From: Acidobacteriota bacterium
GTDB lineage: Bacteria > Acidobacteriota > Holophagae > Thermotomaculales > Thermotomaculaceae
Direction: 5' to 3'
DNA length: 64,000 nt
Assembly: GCA_013152385.1 (NCBI GenBank)
Contig: JAADGL010000027.1
Coordinates: forward strand, 1-64,000
Below, one piece after another: positions 36,971 to 45,046 of the stretch. Within the stretch, counting starts at the first letter, position 1; each line of letters starts with the position of its first letter. Both the position numbers and the translations under genes were made by a program. Below the pieces are notes generated by a model that worked only from the letters and a program-made list of their open reading frames with translations, was not told where the DNA came from and made no database searches.

Positions 36971-37555
36971 TTACTCATTTTCAAACGTGAGCTGGATTTC
37001 ACTGACATCCACCAGGGTTTCGGCTGAGAGTTTTCGATGGAATTCAAGAAGTTCGTCCAGGGGCCCTGTCACTTTTGCGTCGATGCCGAATTGATACGGC
37101 GGAAGTGTCGCCATTACTCCGACACCGACGTCCTGCCAGGCTGGGATAGCACTTCGGCCGTCTGCTGTGACGGTAACAGAGAGCCGGCCTTTCAGCGAAT
37201 TCAGTTCGTTTCTGAAATGTTTTGCGCCGTCTTCATCAAAAAACCGGGCTTTCAATTCAAAGCCGGCGTCGATGATTTTTCGTCTGGAAATCACTTCCAT
37301 TCCCAGTTTTTCATGATTTTCCCGGATTGCGGTTTCCAGTTTTTTTGCGAGTTCTTCATCAAGGCAGAGATGAACGGAATTTTCAATTCCCAACCAGTTT
37401 TTCAGATGGTCTTTCAGGGTTTCCGATTCGATTCCGCTTTTTCGGTTGAAGTAATAACGGGCTTTTTCCCCGCTTCCGGCAAGATAGCCCATTAAAAATC
37501 CTTTCAAAAGGATGTACGGCGAACTGACGACTAATTCCACGAATGATTTTGCCAT
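36971..37555 (-). CDS. Hypothetical protein
   Basis: A 194-residue protein that I do not recognise. A moderately hydrophobic N terminus (VELVVSSPYILLKGFLMGYLAG) precedes two similar-sized alpha/beta segments, with FELKARFFDEDGAKHFRNEL and a C-terminal LTFENE. GGGAGG is well spaced before the ATG. It looks genuine. A peripheral or membrane-associated location is possible from the N terminus. Confidence 0.7.
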   Translation of the reverse strand: MAKSFVELVVSSPYILLKGFLMGYLAGSGEKARYYFNRKSGIESETLKDHLKNWLGIENSVHLCLDEELAKKLETAIRENHEKLGMEVISRRKIIDAGFELKARFFDEDGAKHFRNELNSLKGRLSVTVTADGRSAIPAWQDVGVGVMATLPPYQFGIDAKVTGPLDELLEFHRKLSAETLVDVSEIQLTFENE

Positions 37556-37742
37556 AGCTTGCCTCCCTGTCGGTTAATGGCTCGCACAAGCGTTTCGGGA
37601 ATCCTGCGTTGGTTTGCGCGGGTTTCTCATAAAAAATATAGGTTCGATAGCGGATTTTGTCCAGGAGATTTGGGATTTCAACTGTGTATTGTGTCTGGGG
37701 GTGGTAAAATTTAAAAGGCGAGAGATAAAAGAAGGAGTTCGG

Positions 37743-38696
37743 ATGGGCATTGTTTCATTTGAAAATATCTGCCAGGCGGCGGCGCGGGTTCGCCCTTACA
37801 TTCACCGGACACCGGTTTTAACCTGCACGGCACTGGACAGAATGGCTGGTGCTTCTTTGTATTTTAAATGTGAAAATTTTCAAAGAGCAGGGGCATTCAA
37901 ATACCGGGGAGCCTGCAATGCGGTGTTTTCCCTTTCGGATGACAGGGCAAAACGGGGGGTCGCAACCCATTCTTCCGGGAATCACGCGGGGGCATTGGCC
38001 CGGGCGGCTCAGGTTCGTGGGATTCCCGCCCGGGTGGTGATGCCGGAGAACGCACCGGAAGTAAAAGTGGAGGCGGTTCGGGGGTACGGAGCGCAGGTTA
38101 TTTTCTGTGAGCCGAATCTTGAAGCGAGGGAAACTGCATTAAACAGGCTGGTGGAGGAAAGCGGAGCGGTTTTTGTTCATCCGTATGATACCCCCCTTGT
38201 GATTGCGGGCCAGGGCACCGCAGCGGTGGAGTTGATTACGGATGCGGGGAATCTTGATATTGTACTTGCACCGGTGGGCGGCGGCGGGCTTTTGAGCGGT
38301 ACCGCTATTTCAACAAAAACACTGCTGCCGCAGGCGAGGGTGTTCGGTACGGAGCCAAAGCAGGCGGATGATGCTTTCCGTTCTTTCAGGAGCGGGGTTC
38401 TTGTGCCGTCAAGAAATCCGAATACGATTGCGGACGGCTTGTTAACCAGCCTCGGGAAGCTGACATTTCCGTTGATTCGGCAGTTTGTGGACGATATTCT
38501 GACCGTGTCCGAGGAAGGAATAAAAAAGGCAATGGCGTTGATTTGGGAGCGGATGAAGATATTAGTGGAGCCTTCTTCGGCAGTGGCTCTTGCGGCTGTT
38601 CTTGAACATCCGGAACCATTTCGAAACAGGAGGGTGGGGATTATTTTAAGCGGTGGAAATGTGGATTTAAAGCATCTTCCATGGACGGGAGTATAA
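37743..38696 (+). CDS. Threonine dehydratase/serine racemase-like PLP enzyme
   Basis: A 317-residue fold-type II PLP enzyme. The lysine in FQRAGAFKYRGA binds the cofactor, SSGNHAGALA positions the substrate, and PVGGGGLLSGTA holds the phosphate. There is no C-terminal ACT domain, so it resembles catabolic threonine dehydratase (TdcB) or serine racemase rather than the biosynthetic, isoleucine-regulated IlvA. It would deaminate Thr/Ser to keto acids. AAGAAGGAG lies before ATG 37743. It is one base from the Nudix gene, so they form an operon. Confidence 0.88.
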   Translation: MGIVSFENICQAAARVRPYIHRTPVLTCTALDRMAGASLYFKCENFQRAGAFKYRGACNAVFSLSDDRAKRGVATHSSGNHAGALARAAQVRGIPARVVMPENAPEVKVEAVRGYGAQVIFCEPNLEARETALNRLVEESGAVFVHPYDTPLVIAGQGTAAVELITDAGNLDIVLAPVGGGGLLSGTAISTKTLLPQARVFGTEPKQADDAFRSFRSGVLVPSRNPNTIADGLLTSLGKLTFPLIRQFVDDILTVSEEGIKKAMALIWERMKILVEPSSAVALAAVLEHPEPFRNRRVGIILSGGNVDLKHLPWTGV

Positions 38697-38697
38697 A

Positions 38698-39372
38698 ATG
38701 GAAGGGAATACGGCTTTTCTCGAATTTCTGAAAGAAAAATTGAAACGGAATCCGGGATTGAATGGCCGGGACGCCTTTATCCGTTCTGCGGTACTGGCTC
38801 TTTTAGCGGAATTTGACGGGGAGTTTCATCTGGTTTTTCAAAAGCGGAATCCCAATATCCGTCAGGGGGATGAAATTTCATTTCCCGGGGGAAGAATCAG
38901 CAAGAGGCGGGACAGCGATGTTGTGGAAACGGCACTTCGGGAAACAGAGGAAGAAATGGGAATTTCCCGGGAAAGGATTTCCGTATTGGGAAGGCTGGAT
39001 TATGTGATTGCCCCCACCGGTAATCTGGTTGATGTCGTGGCTGGCTTTGCCGATGTGGCGTCGCTGTCAGATTTCAGGCCGAATGCGGATGAAGTCTCCA
39101 GGATTTTCAGTGTTCCTCTTACCTGTTTCCGGGACAATCCTCCGGAAATATACTTTCTTCAATTGCAGGCAGCCCCGGAGCTCATACATGAAAACGGGGA
39201 AAGAGAAGTCCTGTTTCCGGCAAAAGCCCTGGGCCTGCCTCCCCGCTATCACAGGACCTGGCCGGGCGCCCGTTTGCCGGTTTTCGTCTACCGTTTTGAA
39301 GGGGAAGTAATCTGGGGGATAACCGCCAGAATCGTCTTTGATTTGACAACGCGGTTGTTTTTAGAAGGATAG
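38698..39372 (+). CDS. Nudix hydrolase, CoA pyrophosphatase-like (NudL/YeaB type)
   Basis: A 224-residue Nudix protein. The Nudix box reads FPGGRISKRRDSDVVETALR followed by ETEEEMG, preceded by the CoA-hydrolase-associated stretch VFQKRNPNIRQGDEISFPGG. Family enzymes split CoA or acyl-CoA to phosphopantetheine and 3',5'-ADP. The motif fit is good, but other dinucleotide substrates are possible. Confidence 0.85.
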   Translation: MEGNTAFLEFLKEKLKRNPGLNGRDAFIRSAVLALLAEFDGEFHLVFQKRNPNIRQGDEISFPGGRISKRRDSDVVETALRETEEEMGISRERISVLGRLDYVIAPTGNLVDVVAGFADVASLSDFRPNADEVSRIFSVPLTCFRDNPPEIYFLQLQAAPELIHENGEREVLFPAKALGLPPRYHRTWPGARLPVFVYRFEGEVIWGITARIVFDLTTRLFLEG

Positions 39373-39373
39373 T

Positions 39374-40180
39374 TTAAACAAATTCCAGTTGATGAGCCGG
39401 ATGAATCAGCCCCAGCTCTGTTGCATACCGGTAGAAAAGCATGAGGCTTTCTTTTTCGCGGGAACCGAATGTATAGTGAAGATTCTCTGTGAGATATTGT
39501 CGTGTGAGTTGCTGCCGCCGGGGGGTAAATCCGTTTGCGCGGCTGAAACTGTCCGCAATTTTAATGCGGCTTTCCATGTCATTCATCACAGCTTCCCGAA
39601 ACAGGGCGGGGGGGAGGACACTGTCATTTTTCAGTCCCCACATTGCGAAAACAAAGGGCAGGCCGGTGAAATCCTTCCATTGGGCGGCAAGGTCCATAAC
39701 AGCCAGGGAAGGGTGTTCCAGTGAAAAACAAAAGGCGCGGTCTCCGATGGCCAGCACAGCATCTTTTTCTTTGATTCCTTCCTCTATTTTGCCATGGAAA
39801 GGTGAAAATGAATACTCGCTTTTTCCCTGTTTTATCATCAGAATCTGAATCAGGGTATTGGACGTTCTGGAAGCCGGGTCCAGGCCGACGGAGCGGATTT
39901 CCGGCAGTGGTTTTTCTGAAAAAAGAAGAACACTTTCCACCGGCCCCTCGGAAGCGATACATACGCCGTCCACTGCGGAAATATCCGGGATTTCAGGGAG
40001 GGAAATAGATGAAACCAGCCCGGCATCCACAATTCCTGCGGCAAGTTTCCGGCAGGATTCGGCAGGAAGGTCATTGCAGGTTGAAAACAGGTTCCCACTG
40101 TTTTGCAGTCCCCGGGTGAGGGGAAGTGCGTTGAGATAGGGGATCAGTGAAATAAGCGGTTTATTCCGGTTTGAAGTCAA
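39374..40180 (-). CDS. mqnA: Chorismate dehydratase of the futalosine menaquinone pathway
   Basis: A 268-residue MqnA-like protein. Family-typical features are IPYLNALPLTRGL, the GIVDAGLVSS segment, GPVESVLLFSEKPLPEI, the SRTSNTLIQIL turn, AIGDRAF, and the DLAAQWKDFTGLPFVFAMW block. It converts chorismate to 3-enolpyruvylbenzoate, indicating menaquinone synthesis by the futalosine route. TTG at 40180 is the likely start, overlapping the preceding kinase gene by 20 bases; an AAAGGAG sits 12 bases upstream, slightly long. Other mqn genes are not in the window. Confidence 0.9.
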   Translation of the reverse strand: MTSNRNKPLISLIPYLNALPLTRGLQNSGNLFSTCNDLPAESCRKLAAGIVDAGLVSSISLPEIPDISAVDGVCIASEGPVESVLLFSEKPLPEIRSVGLDPASRTSNTLIQILMIKQGKSEYSFSPFHGKIEEGIKEKDAVLAIGDRAFCFSLEHPSLAVMDLAAQWKDFTGLPFVFAMWGLKNDSVLPPALFREAVMNDMESRIKIADSFSRANGFTPRRQQLTRQYLTENLHYTFGSREKESLMLFYRYATELGLIHPAHQLEFV

Positions 40181-42323
40181 TACAGAAACGGGCTCCTTTG
40201 TCCCCGGGGTTCATCAATCGAATGTTTCCGCCGAGAGCCCGCATAATCAATGTGGATAAGTGAAGGCTCAGCCGCAGCCCCCTTGTATGGTGATCCAACC
40301 CTTCCATGAGCTTGAACCGGTCAAAAATCATTTCAGCGGATTCAAGCGCTACCCCCGGCCCTTCATCCTGAATACAGAGACGTACAAATTGGCTGTCCCG
40401 GCCGGTGGAAATTGAGATTGAGCCGCCTTCCGGGGAATGTTGAATAGCATTTTCCAGTACGTATCCGATTACCTGTTCCGCCCGTGCCGGATCACTTAAA
40501 ATCCGGAAGGTACCGGTATTATTGAGGACGGTAATTCCGGATTCCTGCAGCGCTTTTTCATATTTTGTCAATACCTGTTCGACAATTCCATTGAGTTCGG
40601 TAACCTGCATTTCCAGATAAGCCCGCCCATTTTCAAAATTTACGGTATCAATGACCCGCTCAATGATTTTGGACAAATGGCGGCTTTCTTTGTAAATAAC
40701 ATCCAGAAAATGCTGCTTGTCCGATTCTTCCGTAACAATGCCTTCCAGCATACTCTGTGAATAGCTGATGATGGAGGTCAGGGGAGTGCGGAGTTCGTGG
40801 CTCATAAGGCCCATGAAATCATCTTTCAGTTTATCCAGTGTTTCCAGCTTTTTAACAGATTCTTCCAGGCGGGCGTTGGTGGTCTGCAATTCCGAGGTCC
40901 GCTGTGCCACCATTTCTTCCAGATGTTCCGCATAGCGGTTAATTTCCTGCATTTTGGTTTTCAGTGTCTGGTTCAGGCCGGATACCGTTCGGTACAAACG
41001 GGCATTTTCCAGTGCGATGGCGATGTTATTTGAAATCAGGTGATAGTAAGTTAAAGTGTCTTTCGTAAATGATTCGGCCATGTCCGAATAAAGATTGATA
41101 ATGCCCTGTGATTTGCCTTTGACCACAAGGGGAATGCACACAACGGATTTAATATGCGGCAATTCCCCGCGGACTTTCTCAAAAATAGATGGGTTTTTGT
41201 GCCGGTTGAGAAGGACAATCCGGTTCCGCTGGATAATTGCCCGGGCGGCGGAAAGCCCGCTTTCAAGAATAATATGATTCAACGGGTCGTCTTTCAGGTT
41301 GGTGTGCTCCGCTTCTTTCAGTTCCTGGTCTGGGCCCATGTCAAGAAGGATGGATACCCCGAAGTTGCCGTGACGCTGAAGCGCTTCGGAAGCAAGCTGA
41401 ATAACACGGTCGGTTTCCAGTTCGGAAACCAGTGTGGAACTGATCTGGTTGGCAGTAATCAGTTCCCGGATTCTAAGCTCCAGTGATTTTTTCAGTTCTT
41501 CCAGTTCATCGTACAAATCCGCCATCTGCAGGTTACTGGTTACCGCCTGCCGGAGAAGTGTTGTATTTTCATCCTCGTCTTTATCCCGCCCTGATGAATT
41601 TAACTGGATATTTACGGTGGCATTTTCCCTTGCAATTTCATTGTCTTCCGTTTCTTCTTCCTCTCTTTGCATCTTCAGCGGCTGTTGGAGGGAAAGAAGG
41701 AAAGAATCCAGTAAATCGTTTCCCACCGGCAGTTTGTGCTTCGCAATAATTTCTTTCATGGACATATCGCAGATTTTAAGGAAAGCGTCGGCGACACCTT
41801 CGCCCCGGATGGCAACGGTGGGGAAGAAGGGAAGCTTTTTTCCGGGATTCAGGGTGTCGTTGAGTTTGCGGATGGGGGTCAGCGGAGACAAATCCCGCTT
41901 ATTATATTGAAAAACCATAGGCAGGTTTTCCGGGCTCAGATTGTAGTAATTCAGATTATTCACCAGGTCTTTCATGCTTTCCACATTGTCCTGCAACAGA
42001 TTTTCCTGGCTGTCCACCACAAAAACCACTCCGTCAACCCCTGCCAGAACCGCTTTTCGTGTGGCATTGTACTTGACCTGACCCGGTACCGTGTATATTT
42101 TCAGTTTGATTTTGAAATTATTCAAGGTGGAGATAGTGATGGGCAGAAAATCAAAAAACAGTGTCCGGTCTTCATCGGTTTTAACGGAGAAAAGTTTTGT
42201 TGTACTGGCCGGGTCCATAACGGAATGCAGATATTGCAGTGAAGTGGTTTTTCCGCAGAGCCCCATCCCGTAATAAACGATTTTAACCAGTATTTCTCTC
42301 TTGGAAAAGCTGATCTGTACCAT
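40161..42323 (-). CDS. MglA-type small GTPase fused to a GAF domain and a histidine kinase
   Basis: A 720-residue single open frame. Residues 1-195 form an MglA-family GTPase: P-loop GMGLCGKTT (19-27), TVPGQVKYNATRK (78-90), VVFVVDSQ and the base-recognition NKRD (141-144). An acidic linker, a coiled coil and a GAF domain (about 310-450) follow. A second coiled coil leads to HisKA with H509 in LMSHELRTPLTSI, and an HATPase domain (NAIQHSP, DEGPGV). The ATP-lid glycine box is altered (TRGLRLSL instead of GxGLGL), so kinase activity may be reduced. No transmembrane segment is seen. It overlaps mqnA by 20 bases. MglA proteins normally control polarity and motility with an MglB partner, which is not adjacent. 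Confidence 0.93.
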   Translation of the reverse strand: MVQISFSKREILVKIVYYGMGLCGKTTSLQYLHSVMDPASTTKLFSVKTDEDRTLFFDFLPITISTLNNFKIKLKIYTVPGQVKYNATRKAVLAGVDGVVFVVDSQENLLQDNVESMKDLVNNLNYYNLSPENLPMVFQYNKRDLSPLTPIRKLNDTLNPGKKLPFFPTVAIRGEGVADAFLKICDMSMKEIIAKHKLPVGNDLLDSFLLSLQQPLKMQREEEETEDNEIARENATVNIQLNSSGRDKDEDENTTLLRQAVTSNLQMADLYDELEELKKSLELRIRELITANQISSTLVSELETDRVIQLASEALQRHGNFGVSILLDMGPDQELKEAEHTNLKDDPLNHIILESGLSAARAIIQRNRIVLLNRHKNPSIFEKVRGELPHIKSVVCIPLVVKGKSQGIINLYSDMAESFTKDTLTYYHLISNNIAIALENARLYRTVSGLNQTLKTKMQEINRYAEHLEEMVAQRTSELQTTNARLEESVKKLETLDKLKDDFMGLMSHELRTPLTSIISYSQSMLEGIVTEESDKQHFLDVIYKESRHLSKIIERVIDTVNFENGRAYLEMQVTELNGIVEQVLTKYEKALQESGITVLNNTGTFRILSDPARAEQVIGYVLENAIQHSPEGGSISISTGRDSQFVRLCIQDEGPGVALESAEMIFDRFKLMEGLDHHTRGLRLSLHLSTLIMRALGGNIRLMNPGDKGARFCIDFKPE

Positions 42324-42408
42324 AAAATCATCGTATAGAATTCAAACGCTTTTGTCAATTCCCGCCCTTCGTGGGGAAAGGGAAGGGAAGTAAAAGTGTG
42401 GGAAACGT

Positions 42409-42476
42409 GAGCAAAACGGGGACTGGCAATGTCTGCGGTACCGAGCAAAACGGGGACTGGCAATGTCTGCGGTACC
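42409..42476. repeat. Perfect 34-base tandem duplication
   Basis: The unit starting GAGCAAAACGGGGACTGG occurs at 42409-42442 and again at 42443-42476 with no mismatch. The unit length is not a multiple of three, and no coding frame crosses it. Confidence 0.97.
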
Positions 42477-42490
42477 TGTCCCTGTTTTGC
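42445..42490. repeat. Inverted repeat (REP-like hairpin)
   Basis: GCAAAACGGGGAC (42445-42457) pairs with GTCCCTGTTTTGC (42478-42490) at 12 of 13 positions around a 20-base loop. The left arm is also present in the first tandem copy. It resembles palindromic REP elements linked to IS200-like transposases, but no transposase is nearby. Confidence 0.7.
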
Positions 42491-42659
42491 GGCCACGGCC
42501 GGACAGAACCGGGGAGGTGAAAAATACTTAACAGATTATATATCAATAAAATAAGCTACAATATCAGCTGACTGCCCCCCGGGGGCGGGCGGGTACGCTA
42601 TTTTTTGAATAAAACTTGCTGTTCACAGTGTATGATGGAGTATCTACTGTGGCAGGAGA

Positions 42660-43229
42660 ATGTTTTTGAATTCTGTGAAGAGTCATTTTTATAACTGTTT
42701 TGCTTTGTATCTTAAACCCGGAAAATATTTTTCTGAAATTGAAGCCGGTGCTGGCCTGAATCCTGTCCTTGTATTGTTTGTATTTTTTGTCAATAATGCG
42801 CTGCGATCTTTTGGCATGGAAAAACCGGAACACGGCCCCGGGTTTTTTATCACTGTCATTATTATTACATTATTAGAATATTTTCTTTTTTATCGGTTGT
42901 TGAATACACTGGCAGTGTTTCTTGGCGGGGAATCGAATTACAAAAAGCTTCTATGGTTTGTGTATTCCATTCAATTGCCGATGGCAGTTGTCAATTCCCT
43001 CAGTGCATTTTTGATTGGAATGTCAGTGGGCAGCGGGATGGTTCTGATTGTTCTGATGCGAACATTTTTTTACGTATGGGAAATGTTTCTGTTTCTGTAT
43101 TGTTTCAGCCGGATTTACAAATTTTCCGCCGGAAGGGCGATTTTACTTGGCGCTATGATTCCATTATTGATGGTGCTGGTATCGGGCGTGGTCTTTGGTA
43201 TTGTGTTTGTTGTCCTGCAATTTTTCTAA
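42660..43229 (+). CDS. Yip1-domain-like integral membrane protein
   Basis: A 189-residue protein with about five hydrophobic helices after an amphipathic N terminus (YNCFALYLKPGKYFSEI), matching the layout of bacterial Yip1-like proteins. AGGAG at 42654-42658 is only one base from the ATG at 42660, so an in-frame TTG at 42666 (seven bases away) may be the real start. It lies next to a zinc-ribbon membrane protein in the same direction. Function unknown. Confidence 0.75.
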   Translation: MFLNSVKSHFYNCFALYLKPGKYFSEIEAGAGLNPVLVLFVFFVNNALRSFGMEKPEHGPGFFITVIIITLLEYFLFYRLLNTLAVFLGGESNYKKLLWFVYSIQLPMAVVNSLSAFLIGMSVGSGMVLIVLMRTFFYVWEMFLFLYCFSRIYKFSAGRAILLGAMIPLLMVLVSGVVFGIVFVVLQFF

Positions 43230-43242
43230 CAGGGGGGACTTT

Positions 43243-43725
43243 GTGAAAAAATGGTTTCAAAAATTTCGAAATATCTTTAACAGAGACAAGGAGATAACAA
43301 TCTACTGCCAGCACTGCGGGAAACTGGTTGTGGCAGAATACTTCAAATGTCCCGAATGTGGAAAATGGCGGCGTAATATTTTTACCGTGATTGTAGCTTC
43401 GTTGTTTTTTGCGTACGGCACTGTTGTATGGGTGTTGTTTTTGTGGAAGGTACTGCCGGCAATTTTCGGTTTATATCACCAGGCAGGGGTAAAAGCCAGT
43501 GCCTGGTTTTCAAATTCACTTCGGTTTTCAAATTTCTTTTATCAAACCGGTTTTATTATCTTTCCTCTCATCGCTTTCCTTGCGGCATACTTTGTTTTTA
43601 TTTGGAAACCGCACAAAAACTGGGGAATTAATCTCTTTCTTATTGTTTCATTCCTGTTTAACATTGTGATTCATCTGATATTGTTTGTCGCCTGTGTGCA
43701 ATTGCTTGTACTCTTTCCCCGGTAA
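43243..43725 (+). CDS. Zinc-ribbon membrane protein of unknown function
   Basis: A 160-residue protein. A cytoplasmic zinc ribbon YCQHCGKLVVAEYFKCPECG (two CxxC pairs 15 residues apart) is followed by three membrane helices. The start is GTG 43243, with GGGGGGA upstream. It follows the Yip1-like gene by 13 bases, so they are likely one operon and may interact. No substrate or reaction can be named. Confidence 0.7.
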   Translation: MKKWFQKFRNIFNRDKEITIYCQHCGKLVVAEYFKCPECGKWRRNIFTVIVASLFFAYGTVVWVLFLWKVLPAIFGLYHQAGVKASAWFSNSLRFSNFFYQTGFIIFPLIAFLAAYFVFIWKPHKNWGINLFLIVSFLFNIVIHLILFVACVQLLVLFPR

Positions 43726-43889
43726 GCGGGTATCAGGCTTTGACCCGGGTTCCGGAGCCGGAATTCCAGATGTCCGTCAAAACCGGAAGCAACGCTTTTG
43801 TTTCTTTTCATATTACGGTTTTTCCTGCAACATGCTGCCGTGAATTTGTGATGGCTTTTCCCGGATTTTTCCTGTTTTAACTTCTGCCC

Positions 43890-44666
43890 TTATTTCGGCT
43901 CATCCCCGGCAGAGGGTTTTTCCTGCCCGGGACGGGCTTCTGTTTGCAGAAAGAGCCGGTTGCCGAAGGGGTGGATGAGGTAGAGGCCGAATGCCAGTGA
44001 CAGTACGGTGGACGGGCTGACCAGTATGCCCATGATGAGAATGGCAATGGCCACCATGACGGTGGGGGAGGCTTTGCTTTTCAGGTCCACATCTTTGAAA
44101 CTGCGGTACCGTGCCCGGGATACCATCATCAATGCGGTGAATACCACCAGTGCAAAAACAAGGTAGGAGAAAAAGGGCAGGTTGACACCGTGGGGGAAGC
44201 GCAGCACCATGGCCGCAATCATTGCGGCCCCTGCGGGGATGGGAAGCCCGACAAAGTACCGGCTGGATATTTTTCCTTTTTGTATGTTGAACCGGGCAAG
44301 GCGGAGGGCACCGCAGGTCAGGAAAAGAAAGGCCGCTGCCCAGCCGAGGCGCCGGATAACCGGAAAGGTGTTCAAATCCGCACCTGTGAACGCCCAGTGA
44401 TAAACGAGGAATGCCGGGGCAACACCGAAAGATACCACATCCACGATGGAGTCCAGCTCGGCGCCGAATTTGGATTCGGTGCCGGTAAGCCTGGCAATCC
44501 GCCCGTCCAGCATGTCCATGAGCCCGGCAATGAATATCATGGCTCCCGCCAGCCGGTATTCTCCCCGCTGGGCCAGCACCATGGAGGAGAAGCCGAAGAA
44601 CAGATTGGAAACAGTGAACAGGCTGGGAAGTATAAAGACTCCCTTTTTTAATTCAAACTTTTTCAA
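43890..44666 (-). CDS. pssA: CDP-diacylglycerol-serine O-phosphatidyltransferase
   Basis: A 258-residue integral membrane enzyme with the CDP-alcohol phosphotransferase signature DG..AR.(8)G...D...D: MDMLDGRIARLTGTESKFGA then ELDSIVDVV. Several further membrane helices follow. It makes phosphatidylserine, the precursor of phosphatidylethanolamine; a psd gene is not visible. The apparent start is TTG 44666, with AAAAGGA five bases upstream. The last 25 residues are polar and proline-rich and poorly conserved. Confidence 0.92.
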   Translation of the reverse strand: MKKFELKKGVFILPSLFTVSNLFFGFSSMVLAQRGEYRLAGAMIFIAGLMDMLDGRIARLTGTESKFGAELDSIVDVVSFGVAPAFLVYHWAFTGADLNTFPVIRRLGWAAAFLFLTCGALRLARFNIQKGKISSRYFVGLPIPAGAAMIAAMVLRFPHGVNLPFFSYLVFALVVFTALMMVSRARYRSFKDVDLKSKASPTVMVAIAILIMGILVSPSTVLSLAFGLYLIHPFGNRLFLQTEARPGQEKPSAGDEPK

Positions 44667-44712
44667 TATAATCCTTTTCGTTCAACCGGTTTCGGTTGCA
44701 GGAGATTGCCCC

Positions 44713-44949
44713 TCAGGCCTCCTGTTGGTGCATATAGTCCATTATCATGGAATACATTTTGTCTTTCAAACTCAATTTCTGTTTTTTAATTGTGGCAACA
44801 TTCAGTTGTTCTTCGTCTGTCAGTTTGCCCTTTTTCAGGAGTTGCTGAAGCTGCATGTCAAAGTTGGCATGTTTGTCTTTGAGGGTTTTGAATTCCTGGT
44901 TTTCCCTGTAAAGCAACTCCTTGGCCTGGGCCTCTGTCAGCTGTGTCAT
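44713..44949 (-). CDS. DUF465 (YdcH-like) small protein
   Basis: A 78-residue helical protein with the DUF465 pattern: an N-terminal helix, FKTLKDKHANFDMQLQQLLK and the closing ATIKKQKLSLKDKMYSMI. The family is common and of unknown function; members form helical hairpins. GGAGG precedes the ATG. It is transcribed with pssA after a 46-base gap. Confidence 0.88.
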   Translation of the reverse strand: MTQLTEAQAKELLYRENQEFKTLKDKHANFDMQLQQLLKKGKLTDEEQLNVATIKKQKLSLKDKMYSMIMDYMHQQEA

Positions 44950-45046
44950 CTAAACCTCCAGTAAAACTTTATACATAAAATATACACTGTCCCCTGCTCT
45001 TGTCAAACCATTTTCAGCCGGACAGGAAAAGAGGGGATTTCCCGTT

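Larger units (their letters stand above)
42324..42659. other. 336-base intergenic region with repeats
   Basis: Between the divergent GTPase-kinase and Yip1-like genes. It contains a 34-base tandem duplication and a hairpin (listed separately). A/T-rich stretches near 42530-42560 and 42595-42610 could hold the promoter of the downstream gene, but I see no convincing -35/-10 pair. No open frame here looks like a gene. Confidence 0.5.
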
